From the NCBI GenBank assembly GCA_003153655.1, contig PMAK01000200.1, positions 670 through 7,890 on the forward strand: a stretch of 7,221 bases of DNA, read 5' to 3'. Shown in pieces: positions 1 to 5,198 of the stretch (within the stretch, counting starts at the first letter, position 1; each line of letters begins with the position of its first letter). The notes under the pieces were generated by a model, which searched no databases, was not told where the DNA came from, and was given only the letters and a program-made list of their open reading frames with translations. This DNA is from Phycisphaerales bacterium. Its GTDB lineage: Bacteria > Planctomycetota > Phycisphaerae > Tepidisphaerales > Tepidisphaeraceae. The position numbers were made by a program, and so were the translations under genes.

Positions 1-186
1 GATAATCTGAAGGAATCGCTGGCGAAGCCGCATGCGCAGGGCATCGGCGGAATGCTCGACAAGCTGACACCTACAGGGCAGAAGAAGTCCAACACTCCGT
101 TTGCCGCATCGAAGCAGGTTGGGCATAATCAGACGTTTGGGGCGGATGTGAGTCGGCGGAGCGTGCCGCGCAGAACTGGCGGTTGA
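1..186 (+). CDS. C-terminal 61 residues of an unrecognised protein (5' truncated)
   Basis: Frame 1 is open from the first base to a TGA at 184-186. The other two plus frames have stops within the first ten bases. Codons are GC-rich at the third position, as in the clear genes here, so I take this as a real gene end. The visible tail is polar and basic, rich in Lys, Arg, Gln, Ser, Thr and Gly. It ends in an Arg-rich segment (SRRSVPRRTGG) and has no hydrophobic segment. It looks like a disordered C-terminus rather than a folded domain. I do not recognise the family and infer no function. It converges on the minus-strand array, leaving only 12 bases between its stop and the stop of the facing gene. 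Confidence 0.6.
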   Translation, partial: DNLKESLAKPHAQGIGGMLDKLTPTGQKKSNTPFAASKQVGHNQTFGADVSRRSVPRRTGG

Positions 187-200
187 TCTGCGTCCGGTTC
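169..200. other. Possible weak hairpins at a convergent gene junction
   Basis: Two mutually exclusive short stems span the stop codons of the two converging genes. One pairs CGCAGA (169-174) with TCTGCG (187-192). The other pairs GAACTGG (173-179) with CCGGTTC (194-200), with one G-U pair. Neither is followed by a T tract in either direction, so they are not classical intrinsic terminators. With only 12 bases between the genes, they are the only candidate for a shared stop signal. This could easily be chance. Confidence 0.2.
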
Positions 201-468
201 AAATCACCTGAATCAATTCCAGTTCGAGAATCGTGCGCGGATCGAAATCGATGCGCTGCTCGAAGATCCCACTCAGGCCCGCTTTTCCGAGAGCAATGAT
301 CCAGCCTTCTTCGATGATGAGATGATCGATCACGCGGCCGCCTGCGAGGGTTGCTTTGCAAACGGCGGTGTATTTGCGTTTCGGCGCGCCGCCTGCAAGC
401 AGAAATTCCCGCCATTCTTCGGGGAGAACTTTTGCCAGCCGATTTCGGCGTGGGGTGCGGGAGTGCAT
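199..468 (-). CDS. Small hypothetical protein, 89 aa, coupled to dus
   Basis: The ATG (466-468 on the reverse strand) lies one base after the dus stop codon, the spacing expected for translational coupling. The product is 89 residues. A basic N-terminus (about 1-12) is followed by a mixed region and then a C-terminal half with alternating hydrophobic residues that looks like beta strands (about 45-60 and 75-89), ending in ELELIQVI. There is one Cys, no signal peptide and no membrane segment, so it is probably a small soluble cytoplasmic protein. I do not recognise a family. Overlapping frames on both strands are also open, but this one has the tight operon spacing and a more protein-like composition. 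Being last in the array, it may be needed together with dus, or may simply ride on its transcript. Confidence 0.7.
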   Translation of the reverse strand: MHSRTPRRNRLAKVLPEEWREFLLAGGAPKRKYTAVCKATLAGGRVIDHLIIEEGWIIALGKAGLSGIFEQRIDFDPRTILELELIQVI

Positions 469-469
469 A

Positions 470-1519
470 TCAGTTGGCTTGAATGGGTTCGCAGGAATTT
501 ACTTCATCGGCGGCGTTGTCGTTGGGCCAGACGCCGGGGCTTTCGCTGGCGTACCAACGATTCAGCACGTTTTGCCAATCGCGCAGGCTTTGGACCGCGA
601 TGAATTCGTGCTTCACTTCGGCGGCCGCGGGATGAAAACGGCTGTACTTGATTCCCATTTTCCGCATTCGCCGACCGGCGAGTGATTCGCCATGGATTTC
701 CATCGCGATTTGGAAATGCTCGATCAACGCTTCTCGTTGTTGGGCGATTGTTGGTGGGAGAATCTCGGAATCGGGATTGTTCAACAATCGAGCGGCATGC
801 TCGAAAATCCAGGGGTTGCCGATGGCTCCCCGGGCGATCCAAATGAGATCGACGCCGGTCTGGCGATACATTCGGACGGCGTCAGCGGCGGTGAAAACGT
901 CGCCGCTGCCGAAGATCGTTTTTGTCGGATATCGCTGCTTTAAATCCGTCAGGAAAGGCCAGCGGGCCGAGCCGAAATATTTTTGCTCGACCGTGCGGGC
1001 GTGAACGCGGGCGGCGACGAAGCCGAGGGACCAGGCGGTTTCGATGACTTCGAAGAATCGATCTTCCGCCTGAGGGGAATCATCGAACGCGCGGCGAAGG
1101 CTGACTGTTAACGGTCGATCGCCGAGGCGATCACGGACTGCTTTCATGACGGAGACTGCGCGCTGGACGTCGAGGAGCATGTGTCCGCCGCGCGCTTTGT
1201 TTTTAATCTTTTTCACGGGGCAGGCGAAGTTCAGATCAATTACGTCGTAGCCTGCGCCGGCCATGATCGCGGCGGCTTGCGACATGGTTTCTGGTTCGCT
1301 GCCGATGATTTGGCCGGCTATGGGGTGATCTTCATCGTTGATGTCGATGGACTTTCGTAATCCCTCGCCGCCGTTGCAGAGGATGACATCAAGGAGGGCT
1401 TCGGTGACGGCGTAACCGCAGCCGCGACGGCGGGCGACGAGACGCATGGCGCGATCGCTGTAGCCGGCAAGGCCGGCCTGGCAGAAGGGAGAGGATAGGC
1501 GTATCGGGCCGATTTGCAT
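470..1519 (-). CDS. dus: tRNA-dihydrouridine synthase (DusB-like), 349 aa
   Basis: FMN-dependent, NAD(P)H-using enzyme that reduces specific uridines in the tRNA D-loop to dihydrouridine in the cytoplasm. The product shows the TIM-barrel Dus fold in order: an opening strand MQIGPIRLSSPF; the active-site segment NFACPVKK at about 97-104 with catalytic Cys100; HARTVEQKYFGSARW at 173-187, matching the family's HGRT..Q.Y.G.A.W; FGSGDVF at 203-209; and the FMN-phosphate motif WIARGAIGNPWIF at 227-239. A C-terminal helical domain follows. The family usually has Gly before the CP pair; here it is Ala. The frame stays open upstream to 1609, but that extension translates the intergenic repeat. Met at 1517-1519 matches where family members begin, so I chose it although no Shine-Dalgarno precedes it. 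The N-terminal half fits the DusB branch best. The exact paralogue and target uridine are inference. Confidence 0.95.
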   Translation of the reverse strand: MQIGPIRLSSPFCQAGLAGYSDRAMRLVARRRGCGYAVTEALLDVILCNGGEGLRKSIDINDEDHPIAGQIIGSEPETMSQAAAIMAGAGYDVIDLNFACPVKKIKNKARGGHMLLDVQRAVSVMKAVRDRLGDRPLTVSLRRAFDDSPQAEDRFFEVIETAWSLGFVAARVHARTVEQKYFGSARWPFLTDLKQRYPTKTIFGSGDVFTAADAVRMYRQTGVDLIWIARGAIGNPWIFEHAARLLNNPDSEILPPTIAQQREALIEHFQIAMEIHGESLAGRRMRKMGIKYSRFHPAAAEVKHEFIAVQSLRDWQNVLNRWYASESPGVWPNDNAADEVNSCEPIQAN

Positions 1520-1529
1520 TTGGGTTATT

Positions 1530-1617
1530 GCCGAATGCCGAATGCCAAATGCCGAACGAAATGCTTCCTGTTTTCCACTTGGCATTTGGTCCCGGCGCGC
1601 CGGGAGCATTCGGCATT
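1530..1617. repeat. Intergenic heptamer tandem repeat with nested inverted repeats
   Basis: Four head-to-tail heptamers occupy 1530-1557: GCCGAAT, GCCGAAT, GCCAAAT and GCCGAAC. Inverted partners lie downstream. AATGCCGAATGC (1534-1545) is perfectly complementary to GCATTCGGCATT (1606-1617), and CCAAATGCC (1545-1553) to GGCATTTGG (1581-1589). The 1590-1605 palindrome lies inside the outer arms. A minus-strand transcript leaving the peroxiredoxin gene could fold most of this gap into one long, branched stem-loop just before the dus start. It could be a processing or attenuation structure, or a small dispersed (REP/MITE-like) repeat. I recall runs of this kind in intergenic DNA of unrelated phyla, often mis-annotated as coding, but could not check this. 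Confidence 0.75.
1590..1605. other. Perfect 16-bp GC-rich palindrome
   Basis: TCCCGGCGCGCCGGGA reads the same on both strands and contains the octamer GGCGCGCC at its centre (1594-1601). It sits at the tip region of the inverted-repeat element between the peroxiredoxin and dus genes. It could form a strong hairpin in RNA from either strand or be a dimeric protein-binding site. No T tract follows on the minus strand, so it does not look like a simple terminator. Confidence 0.7.
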
Positions 1618-1621
1618 TCCT

Positions 1622-2134
1622 CTACACGCTCACGCCGAACTCGTCGGCGCGGTTGGCCAATTCGTCGGCGATCAGCGATGCCTCTTCGAGTGACTCCACC
1701 GCGCGGGGGTCTTTCATTCGCTGCTCTTTGTAGAATGCGATCTTGCCGTCTTTTGCGATGATGACCGTGCCGCGCTTGGTGCAGTTGTAGGGTTCTTCGC
1801 CAGCCCACATGCCGTAGGCTTTGGCCATGCGGCGGGTTGGATCGGAAAGCAGATCGTAGGGAATTCCGTACTGCTTTCGGAAGGCGGCGTGGGAAAAGGG
1901 GCTGTCGCAACTGACGCCGAAGACTACGGTTTCGTCGTCCTTGGCGATGCGGTCGAGTTCGGGGCCGAAGGTGCAATGCTCTTGCGTGCAAACGGGGCTG
2001 AAATCCATGGGATAGAAGAGAAGGATGACTTTTCGCTTGCCGCGATAGTCCGAAAGTTTCACCTTGTTTTTATCCTGATTCATCAGCTCAAAATCCGGGG
2101 CGGTTTGACCGATTTTTAATGGGGCGTTTTCCAT
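1622..2134 (-). CDS. Peroxiredoxin, AhpC/TSA family, PrxQ/BCP-like, 170 aa
   Basis: Thiol peroxidase that reduces hydrogen peroxide and organic hydroperoxides, recycled by thioredoxin or a similar reductant; cytoplasmic, as no signal peptide is present. The thioredoxin-fold core begins APDFEL at about 12-17. The signature PMDFSPVC at 42-49 fits the family PxxxT/SxxC, placing the peroxidatic Cys at 49. A second Cys at 54 gives the CxxxxC spacing of PrxQ/BCP proteins, suggesting an atypical two-Cys mechanism. Further Cys are at 76 and 118, and Arg121 sits where the active-site Arg is expected. The ATG at 2132-2134 is chosen because AAGGAG (2140-2145, reverse strand) lies five bases upstream; an in-frame start at 2164 has no such support. 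It is 51 bases after the TPR gene and 102 before dus, probably on one transcript. The subfamily call rests on the Cys spacing. Confidence 0.95.
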   Translation of the reverse strand: MENAPLKIGQTAPDFELMNQDKNKVKLSDYRGKRKVILLFYPMDFSPVCTQEHCTFGPELDRIAKDDETVVFGVSCDSPFSHAAFRKQYGIPYDLLSDPTRRMAKAYGMWAGEEPYNCTKRGTVIIAKDGKIAFYKEQRMKDPRAVESLEEASLIADELANRADEFGVSV

Positions 2135-2139
2135 GGGTA

Positions 2140-2145
2140 CTCCTT
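2140..2145 (-). promoter_or_regulatory. Shine-Dalgarno site deciding the peroxiredoxin start
   Basis: AAGGAG on the reverse strand, five bases before the ATG at 2134. It is one of only two clean ribosome-binding sites in the window. It favours the 170-residue product over one starting ten residues earlier. Confidence 0.75.
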
Positions 2146-2185
2146 GTGGGAAATCGTAGGGCAACTGGGTGAAGATGAAAAGCGG

Positions 2186-4555
2186 CTACTGGGTGCGATT
2201 GCACCAGGCGTGCCACATCTGGCGATAGGCTGCTTCCATGGCTTTGGCGAAACGCGGGGCGTCCATTATGGGGGAGCGTGTGAACCGATCCCGCAGGGAT
2301 TTACGCAGGTCGGCAAGGCGCGGTGCGTCGGTTGCCAGGGTGAATGCGAGGCGAACAAATTGTTCGGGGTCATCGGCGATCAGATCCTTGAGTTCGGCGT
2401 TTGCGAGGATGCTTGCGGCCCCTCGCCCGCCGGCGGTTTGGCCGATCAGCGTTACAACGGGGACGCCCATCCAGAGGGCATCGCAAGTTGTGGTTATGCC
2501 GTTGTATGGCAGGGGATCGAGACAAATGTCGATCTGGTCGTAGAGGCGAAGGTAATCTTTCCGCAGAGAACGACTGAAGAATTCTACGCGGCTTTCGGCA
2601 ATGCCCTGGGTCCGGAAGAATTCTGTGAGCCGATGACGATGTTCGCTGTCGAATGCGAGCAGAAGGAGATGCGAATCGGGGACGGCTTGCATCACCCGCG
2701 ACCACAATCGCAATAGCGGGTCGTTGAGTTTGCATGGATTGTTGATCGATCCAAAGCGGATCGGGCCTTCGGCCCTGGGGATTGCCGACAGACATTCGCC
2801 GAGGGGATCGTAGCAGACCCATGTTTCCGGGAGGCGAATTGTCTGTTCAGAGTAGTGTGATTGGCCGGAGCCAGGCGGGTCGATCCATGGATCGCTTATG
2901 CGATAGTCCATTGCGTCCAGGCCTGTGCCGCCGGGGTATGCGAGCCACGCCACCTGAACTGGAGCGGGCTTTTGGGCGAACATCATCAGGCGGTTTTGCG
3001 TCATGTGCATGGAAAGATCGATCAGAATGTCGATGCGGTCGCGGCGAATCTGCTCGGCCATTTCTTCGTTGGTTAAGCCTAGCGAAACATGCCAAGCATG
3101 AGCGTAGGCCTTGATTCCCTCTGTAATGGCGTCGATGCGCGAACCGTCGCTGTAGCAGTGAATTTCATATTGGTTTCGGTCATGTTTTTCCAGCAGCGGA
3201 ATTACGAAAAAGGATTCGGCGTGATTGCAGAAGCCGGGCGAAACATAGCCAACGCGCAGGGGCCGATCGGGCGAGCGATCGTTTTCATGACTGCGGATGA
3301 ACTTTTTCAGAGGCAAGGCGTGATACTGGTTCCACAGCCGGGCTTCGGCAAACAGTTTTGTTGCGTCACAGCGCGGATCAAATTCAAGGCTGTAGACTTT
3401 GTTGCTGCGGATCACGGCGTCATCAGGATCAATTTCCAAGCCACGGTCGAATTCATAGGTGGCCTTTTCGATCTGGCCATCTTCTTTAAAGAGATTGCCG
3501 AGGATGTTGTGGGCTTCGCTGGAGCTTGGGTTAAGCTCGGCGCATCTTCGGGCGGATTTCATGGCCTCGTCGATCTTTCCGAGTTCGAGCAATATGGTGG
3601 CGAGATTGAGATGTGCCGCGAACAAGTTGGGATTGATTTGCAGGGCACGACGGATCGCGGTGACGGCATCGCGCGGCCGTCTGAGGTCTCGAAGCAGGGC
3701 GCCGCGGTTGCACCAAAAAAGCGCGGAATCGGGCTGTAGGGCAACAGCTTTTTCTAACGCGGCCAGTGCTTCCTCAAATCGCCGCCGGCTCCGCAGGGCC
3801 ACCGACAGGTTGTTGTAGCTTTCGGCCTTTTGTGGGCGAAAGGCGATGGCTTTGTGATATTCGGCGATTGCCTCATCCATATGCCCCGCTTCGCGAAGCG
3901 CATCGGCCAGCGCGGAGATGGCGTCTGGAAAATTTGGTTGGATAGCGAGCGCGCGGCGGTAACAGGCGATCGCTTCGTGCGGGCGTCCCATCGAGCGATA
4001 CGCGTTGCCGAGATCGTTTTGAGCGGGGGCGGAATTTGGTTCCAGCTCGCCGGCGCGGCGATAAGCATCCGACGCTGCCTCTAGATCGCCTTGGCTTTGG
4101 AAGACAGCGCCCATGAGATATGTCGCCTTGGCTGATTTAGGATTCAGCGTCAAAGACTGCCGAGCACAGGAAAGCGATTCTTCAAATCGCCCGAGCTCTT
4201 TCAGGGCGATCCCCAGGTCTTTTTGCAGGTCCGCATCTTTTGGATTCAGCTTGGCCGCTTCTCGATAGGCGTCGGCGGCCTCTTCGTAGCGTTTGCTCGC
4301 GAAGAGCGCATGGCCCAGGTTGGAATGATATCCCGCTACCGTTGGACGATGAGCAATGGCCTGGCGGATCAATTTCACGCCTTCCTGATATCTTCCACAC
4401 TGAGCGGAAAGGACGCCCAGGAGATGCAGCGCATCGGCAGAATCCGGGTGTTGCGCGAGGATTTGCCGATAGAGTTTTTCCGCTTCTTCCAGGCGGTTGG
4501 CCTGCTGATGTTGCATTGCTTTCATCAGTGATTGTTGAAGCGTCGCCGGCTGCAT
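2186..4555 (-). CDS. TPR-repeat O-GlcNAc transferase-like (SPINDLY/GT41) protein, 789 aa
   Basis: Predicted glycosyltransferase that would transfer a sugar from a nucleotide donor to Ser/Thr of target proteins; neither donor nor target is known here. Residues 39-378 are ten contiguous 34-residue TPR units without gaps, preceded by a less regular one (about 5-38). They form the superhelix that recruits substrate. The GT41 catalytic region spans about 431-789. It shows LRVGYVSPGFCNHAESFF with His445, DLSMHMTQNRL at 513-523, PAPVQVAWLAYPGGTGL, FGSINNPCKL with Lys609 where the UDP-phosphate-binding Lys of human OGT is expected, and NGITTTCDALWMGVPVV at 685-701. No signal peptide is seen. Upstream in-frame starts (ATG 4675, TTG 4693) would add sequence that looks non-coding and overlap the divergent gene, so Met at 4553-4555 is preferred, though it has no Shine-Dalgarno. 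First gene of the minus-strand array. Confidence 0.93.
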   Translation of the reverse strand: MQPATLQQSLMKAMQHQQANRLEEAEKLYRQILAQHPDSADALHLLGVLSAQCGRYQEGVKLIRQAIAHRPTVAGYHSNLGHALFASKRYEEAADAYREAAKLNPKDADLQKDLGIALKELGRFEESLSCARQSLTLNPKSAKATYLMGAVFQSQGDLEAASDAYRRAGELEPNSAPAQNDLGNAYRSMGRPHEAIACYRRALAIQPNFPDAISALADALREAGHMDEAIAEYHKAIAFRPQKAESYNNLSVALRSRRRFEEALAALEKAVALQPDSALFWCNRGALLRDLRRPRDAVTAIRRALQINPNLFAAHLNLATILLELGKIDEAMKSARRCAELNPSSSEAHNILGNLFKEDGQIEKATYEFDRGLEIDPDDAVIRSNKVYSLEFDPRCDATKLFAEARLWNQYHALPLKKFIRSHENDRSPDRPLRVGYVSPGFCNHAESFFVIPLLEKHDRNQYEIHCYSDGSRIDAITEGIKAYAHAWHVSLGLTNEEMAEQIRRDRIDILIDLSMHMTQNRLMMFAQKPAPVQVAWLAYPGGTGLDAMDYRISDPWIDPPGSGQSHYSEQTIRLPETWVCYDPLGECLSAIPRAEGPIRFGSINNPCKLNDPLLRLWSRVMQAVPDSHLLLLAFDSEHRHRLTEFFRTQGIAESRVEFFSRSLRKDYLRLYDQIDICLDPLPYNGITTTCDALWMGVPVVTLIGQTAGGRGAASILANAELKDLIADDPEQFVRLAFTLATDAPRLADLRKSLRDRFTRSPIMDAPRFAKAMEAAYRQMWHAWCNRTQ

Positions 4556-4673
4556 GAGCGGGAGATGATAACCGACTTTCGGCGGCGATCCGCGTGGGAG
4601 TTTGTATGGGCTGGCGCGCCCGCCAGCTTCATCCCCTTTATATCCGTCACAAATGGATTCTAATGCCTCGATC
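4556..4673. promoter_or_regulatory. Divergent intergenic region, probable promoters for both arms
   Basis: The 118 bases between the two divergent starts must hold the promoter of the minus-strand array and probably that of the plus-strand arm. The only AT-rich patch, TTTATAT (4637-4643), contains TATAAA on the minus strand and TATATC on the plus strand, so it could serve as a -10 element in both directions. I could not find a convincing -35 hexamer at 16-18 bases for either. This assignment is an inference from position and composition. Confidence 0.35.
4610..4627. other. Perfect 7-bp GC-rich hairpin in the divergent region
   Basis: GCTGGCG (4610-4616) pairs with CGCCAGC (4621-4627) around a CGCC loop. 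The arm contains a GGCGCGCC octamer (4613-4620). If the minus-strand array uses the AT-rich patch at 4637-4643 as its -10, this stem would lie close to the 5' end of that mRNA. It could stabilise the mRNA or bind a regulator; there is no direct evidence for either. Confidence 0.5.
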
Positions 4674-4964
4674 ATGAAATTCGGCCGGATCAAACGGCAA
4701 CATGGGCGCGTGGCTGGGCTGGATGCGATTCTGGATCGGATTGTCGCTCAATGTCCTTACGTCTCGCGAATCGTGCCGGGACGCATCAAGGTCAGGCGCG
4801 GAAAAGGTTCGCTGAGCTTTAAATTTCAATACCAGACGGCCGCTGGATTGAAGTGCCTATATGTTGGGACCGGCACCGTGCAAGAGGTCTTTCTGATTTG
4901 TACGGATGGGCCCAAGACTATTCGCTGGCTGGAGGAACAGGGGTTCACTGAGCCGAAGAAATGA
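4674..4964 (+). CDS. Small DUF2103-like protein, 96 aa
   Basis: Single compact domain. An N-terminal basic stretch (MKFGRIKRQH) leads into a helix, AGLDAILDRIVAQ (14-26). Then comes VSRIVPGRIKVRRG (30-43), a strand region, and GTGTVQEVFLICTD (65-78). The order of elements (helix, I-x-PGRI, basic strands, VQEVF) matches what I remember of DUF2103, a family annotated as predicted metal-binding with no proven role; the match is from memory. Cys27, Cys61, Cys76 and His10 are the only obvious ligand candidates, and they are not in a tight motif. No signal peptide or membrane segment. I chose the ATG at 4674 because the domain starts there; in-frame starts at 4602 (TTG) and 4653 (ATG) would add 24 or 7 residues. 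None has a Shine-Dalgarno. It is divergent from the TPR transferase and 79 bases before the next gene. Confidence 0.75.
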   Translation: MKFGRIKRQHGRVAGLDAILDRIVAQCPYVSRIVPGRIKVRRGKGSLSFKFQYQTAAGLKCLYVGTGTVQEVFLICTDGPKTIRWLEEQGFTEPKK

Positions 4965-5032
4965 CCCTCGCTAAAGAGGTTAGGGGATTTTGGGCGTTCC
5001 CGCGCAGTCGTCATTGGTTTAGGCTTGCCAGT

Positions 5033-5036
5033 GGAG
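5033..5036 (+). promoter_or_regulatory. Shine-Dalgarno site for the small His-rich lipoprotein
   Basis: GGAG seven bases before the ATG at 5044, an ideal spacing. It is one of the few good ribosome-binding sites in the window and is the main support that this very short reading frame is translated. Confidence 0.65.
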
Positions 5037-5043
5037 AAACACT

Positions 5044-5187
5044 ATGCGAATTATCATTTGCCTTCTTGGCCTGAGTATTTTTTTGGCCTACATGCCCGGT
5101 TGTGTTGTGCCGGGCGGTGGCGATCACCATGGAGACGATCACCATGGAATTGACCACCATGATGATTTCCATGATGATCATCATTAA
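5044..5187 (+). CDS. 47-aa His/Asp-rich small exported peptide, probable lipoprotein
   Basis: ATG at 5044, TAA at 5185-5187, with GGAG seven bases upstream. Residues 1-2 are charged (Met-Arg), 3-16 are strongly hydrophobic, and Cys20 follows in the sequence YMPGC. This resembles a lipoprotein signal peptide with a relaxed lipobox (Met at -3, Gly at -1). After the short linker VVPGGG, residues 27-47 contain nine His and eight Asp out of 21, as roughly five-residue units with paired His (28-29, 33-34, 38-39, 46-47). Such a tail would be expected to bind divalent metals such as Zn, Ni, Cu or Co. If lipidated, the mature form would be a 28-residue membrane-anchored peptide facing the periplasm or cell exterior. 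It ends 11 bases before the Sua5 gene, suggesting co-transcription. I know no named family for it; metal binding and anchoring are inferred from composition. Confidence 0.7.
   Translation: MRIIICLLGLSIFLAYMPGCVVPGGGDHHGDDHHGIDHHDDFHDDHH
5122..5181 (+). repeat. 15-bp tandem repeat encoding the His/Asp tail
   Basis: Four 15-base units lie in frame within the small lipoprotein gene: 5122-5136, 5137-5151, 5152-5166 and 5167-5181. The first two share their first twelve bases, GATCACCATGGA. The third differs slightly and the fourth is degenerate. Each unit codes for five residues, mostly with a His pair. The pattern suggests the tail grew by unit duplication, so its length may vary between strains. 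Confidence 0.65.
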
Positions 5188-5198
5188 GATCATGGGCC

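Noticed and set aside
71..415. Minus-strand 114-residue Arg/Ser-rich frame at the window start
   Set aside because: It overlaps the better-supported small gene at 199-468 and has shadow-like composition.
1520..1609. N-terminal 30-residue extension of the Dus protein
   Set aside because: The extra residues are a translation of the heptamer repeat; the family begins near the Met at 1519.
2144..3739. Long plus-strand open frames (2144-2716 and 3089-3739) opposite the TPR transferase
   Set aside because: They are antisense to a gene with unmistakable TPR and GT41 motifs, and their translations resemble no domain.
4556..4693. N-terminal 46-residue extension of the TPR transferase (TTG 4693 or ATG 4675)
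   Set aside because: It would cover the divergent region and overlap the facing gene's start, the residues look non-domain-like, and the first TPR fits a start at 4555.
4966..4981. Terminator after the DUF2103-like gene
   Set aside because: Only a 4-bp stem (CCTC/GAGG) is visible, with no T tract.
5122..5181. CRISPR-like or protein-binding iteron array at the 15-bp repeats
   Set aside because: There are no spacers, the units are in frame within a coding sequence, and the length matches codon multiples, so a protein repeat explains them.
5011..5193. Minus-strand 60-residue Met/Ile-rich frame
   Set aside because: It is the antisense image of the CAT/GAT-rich His/Asp repeats; the plus strand has the Shine-Dalgarno site, signal peptide and stop.
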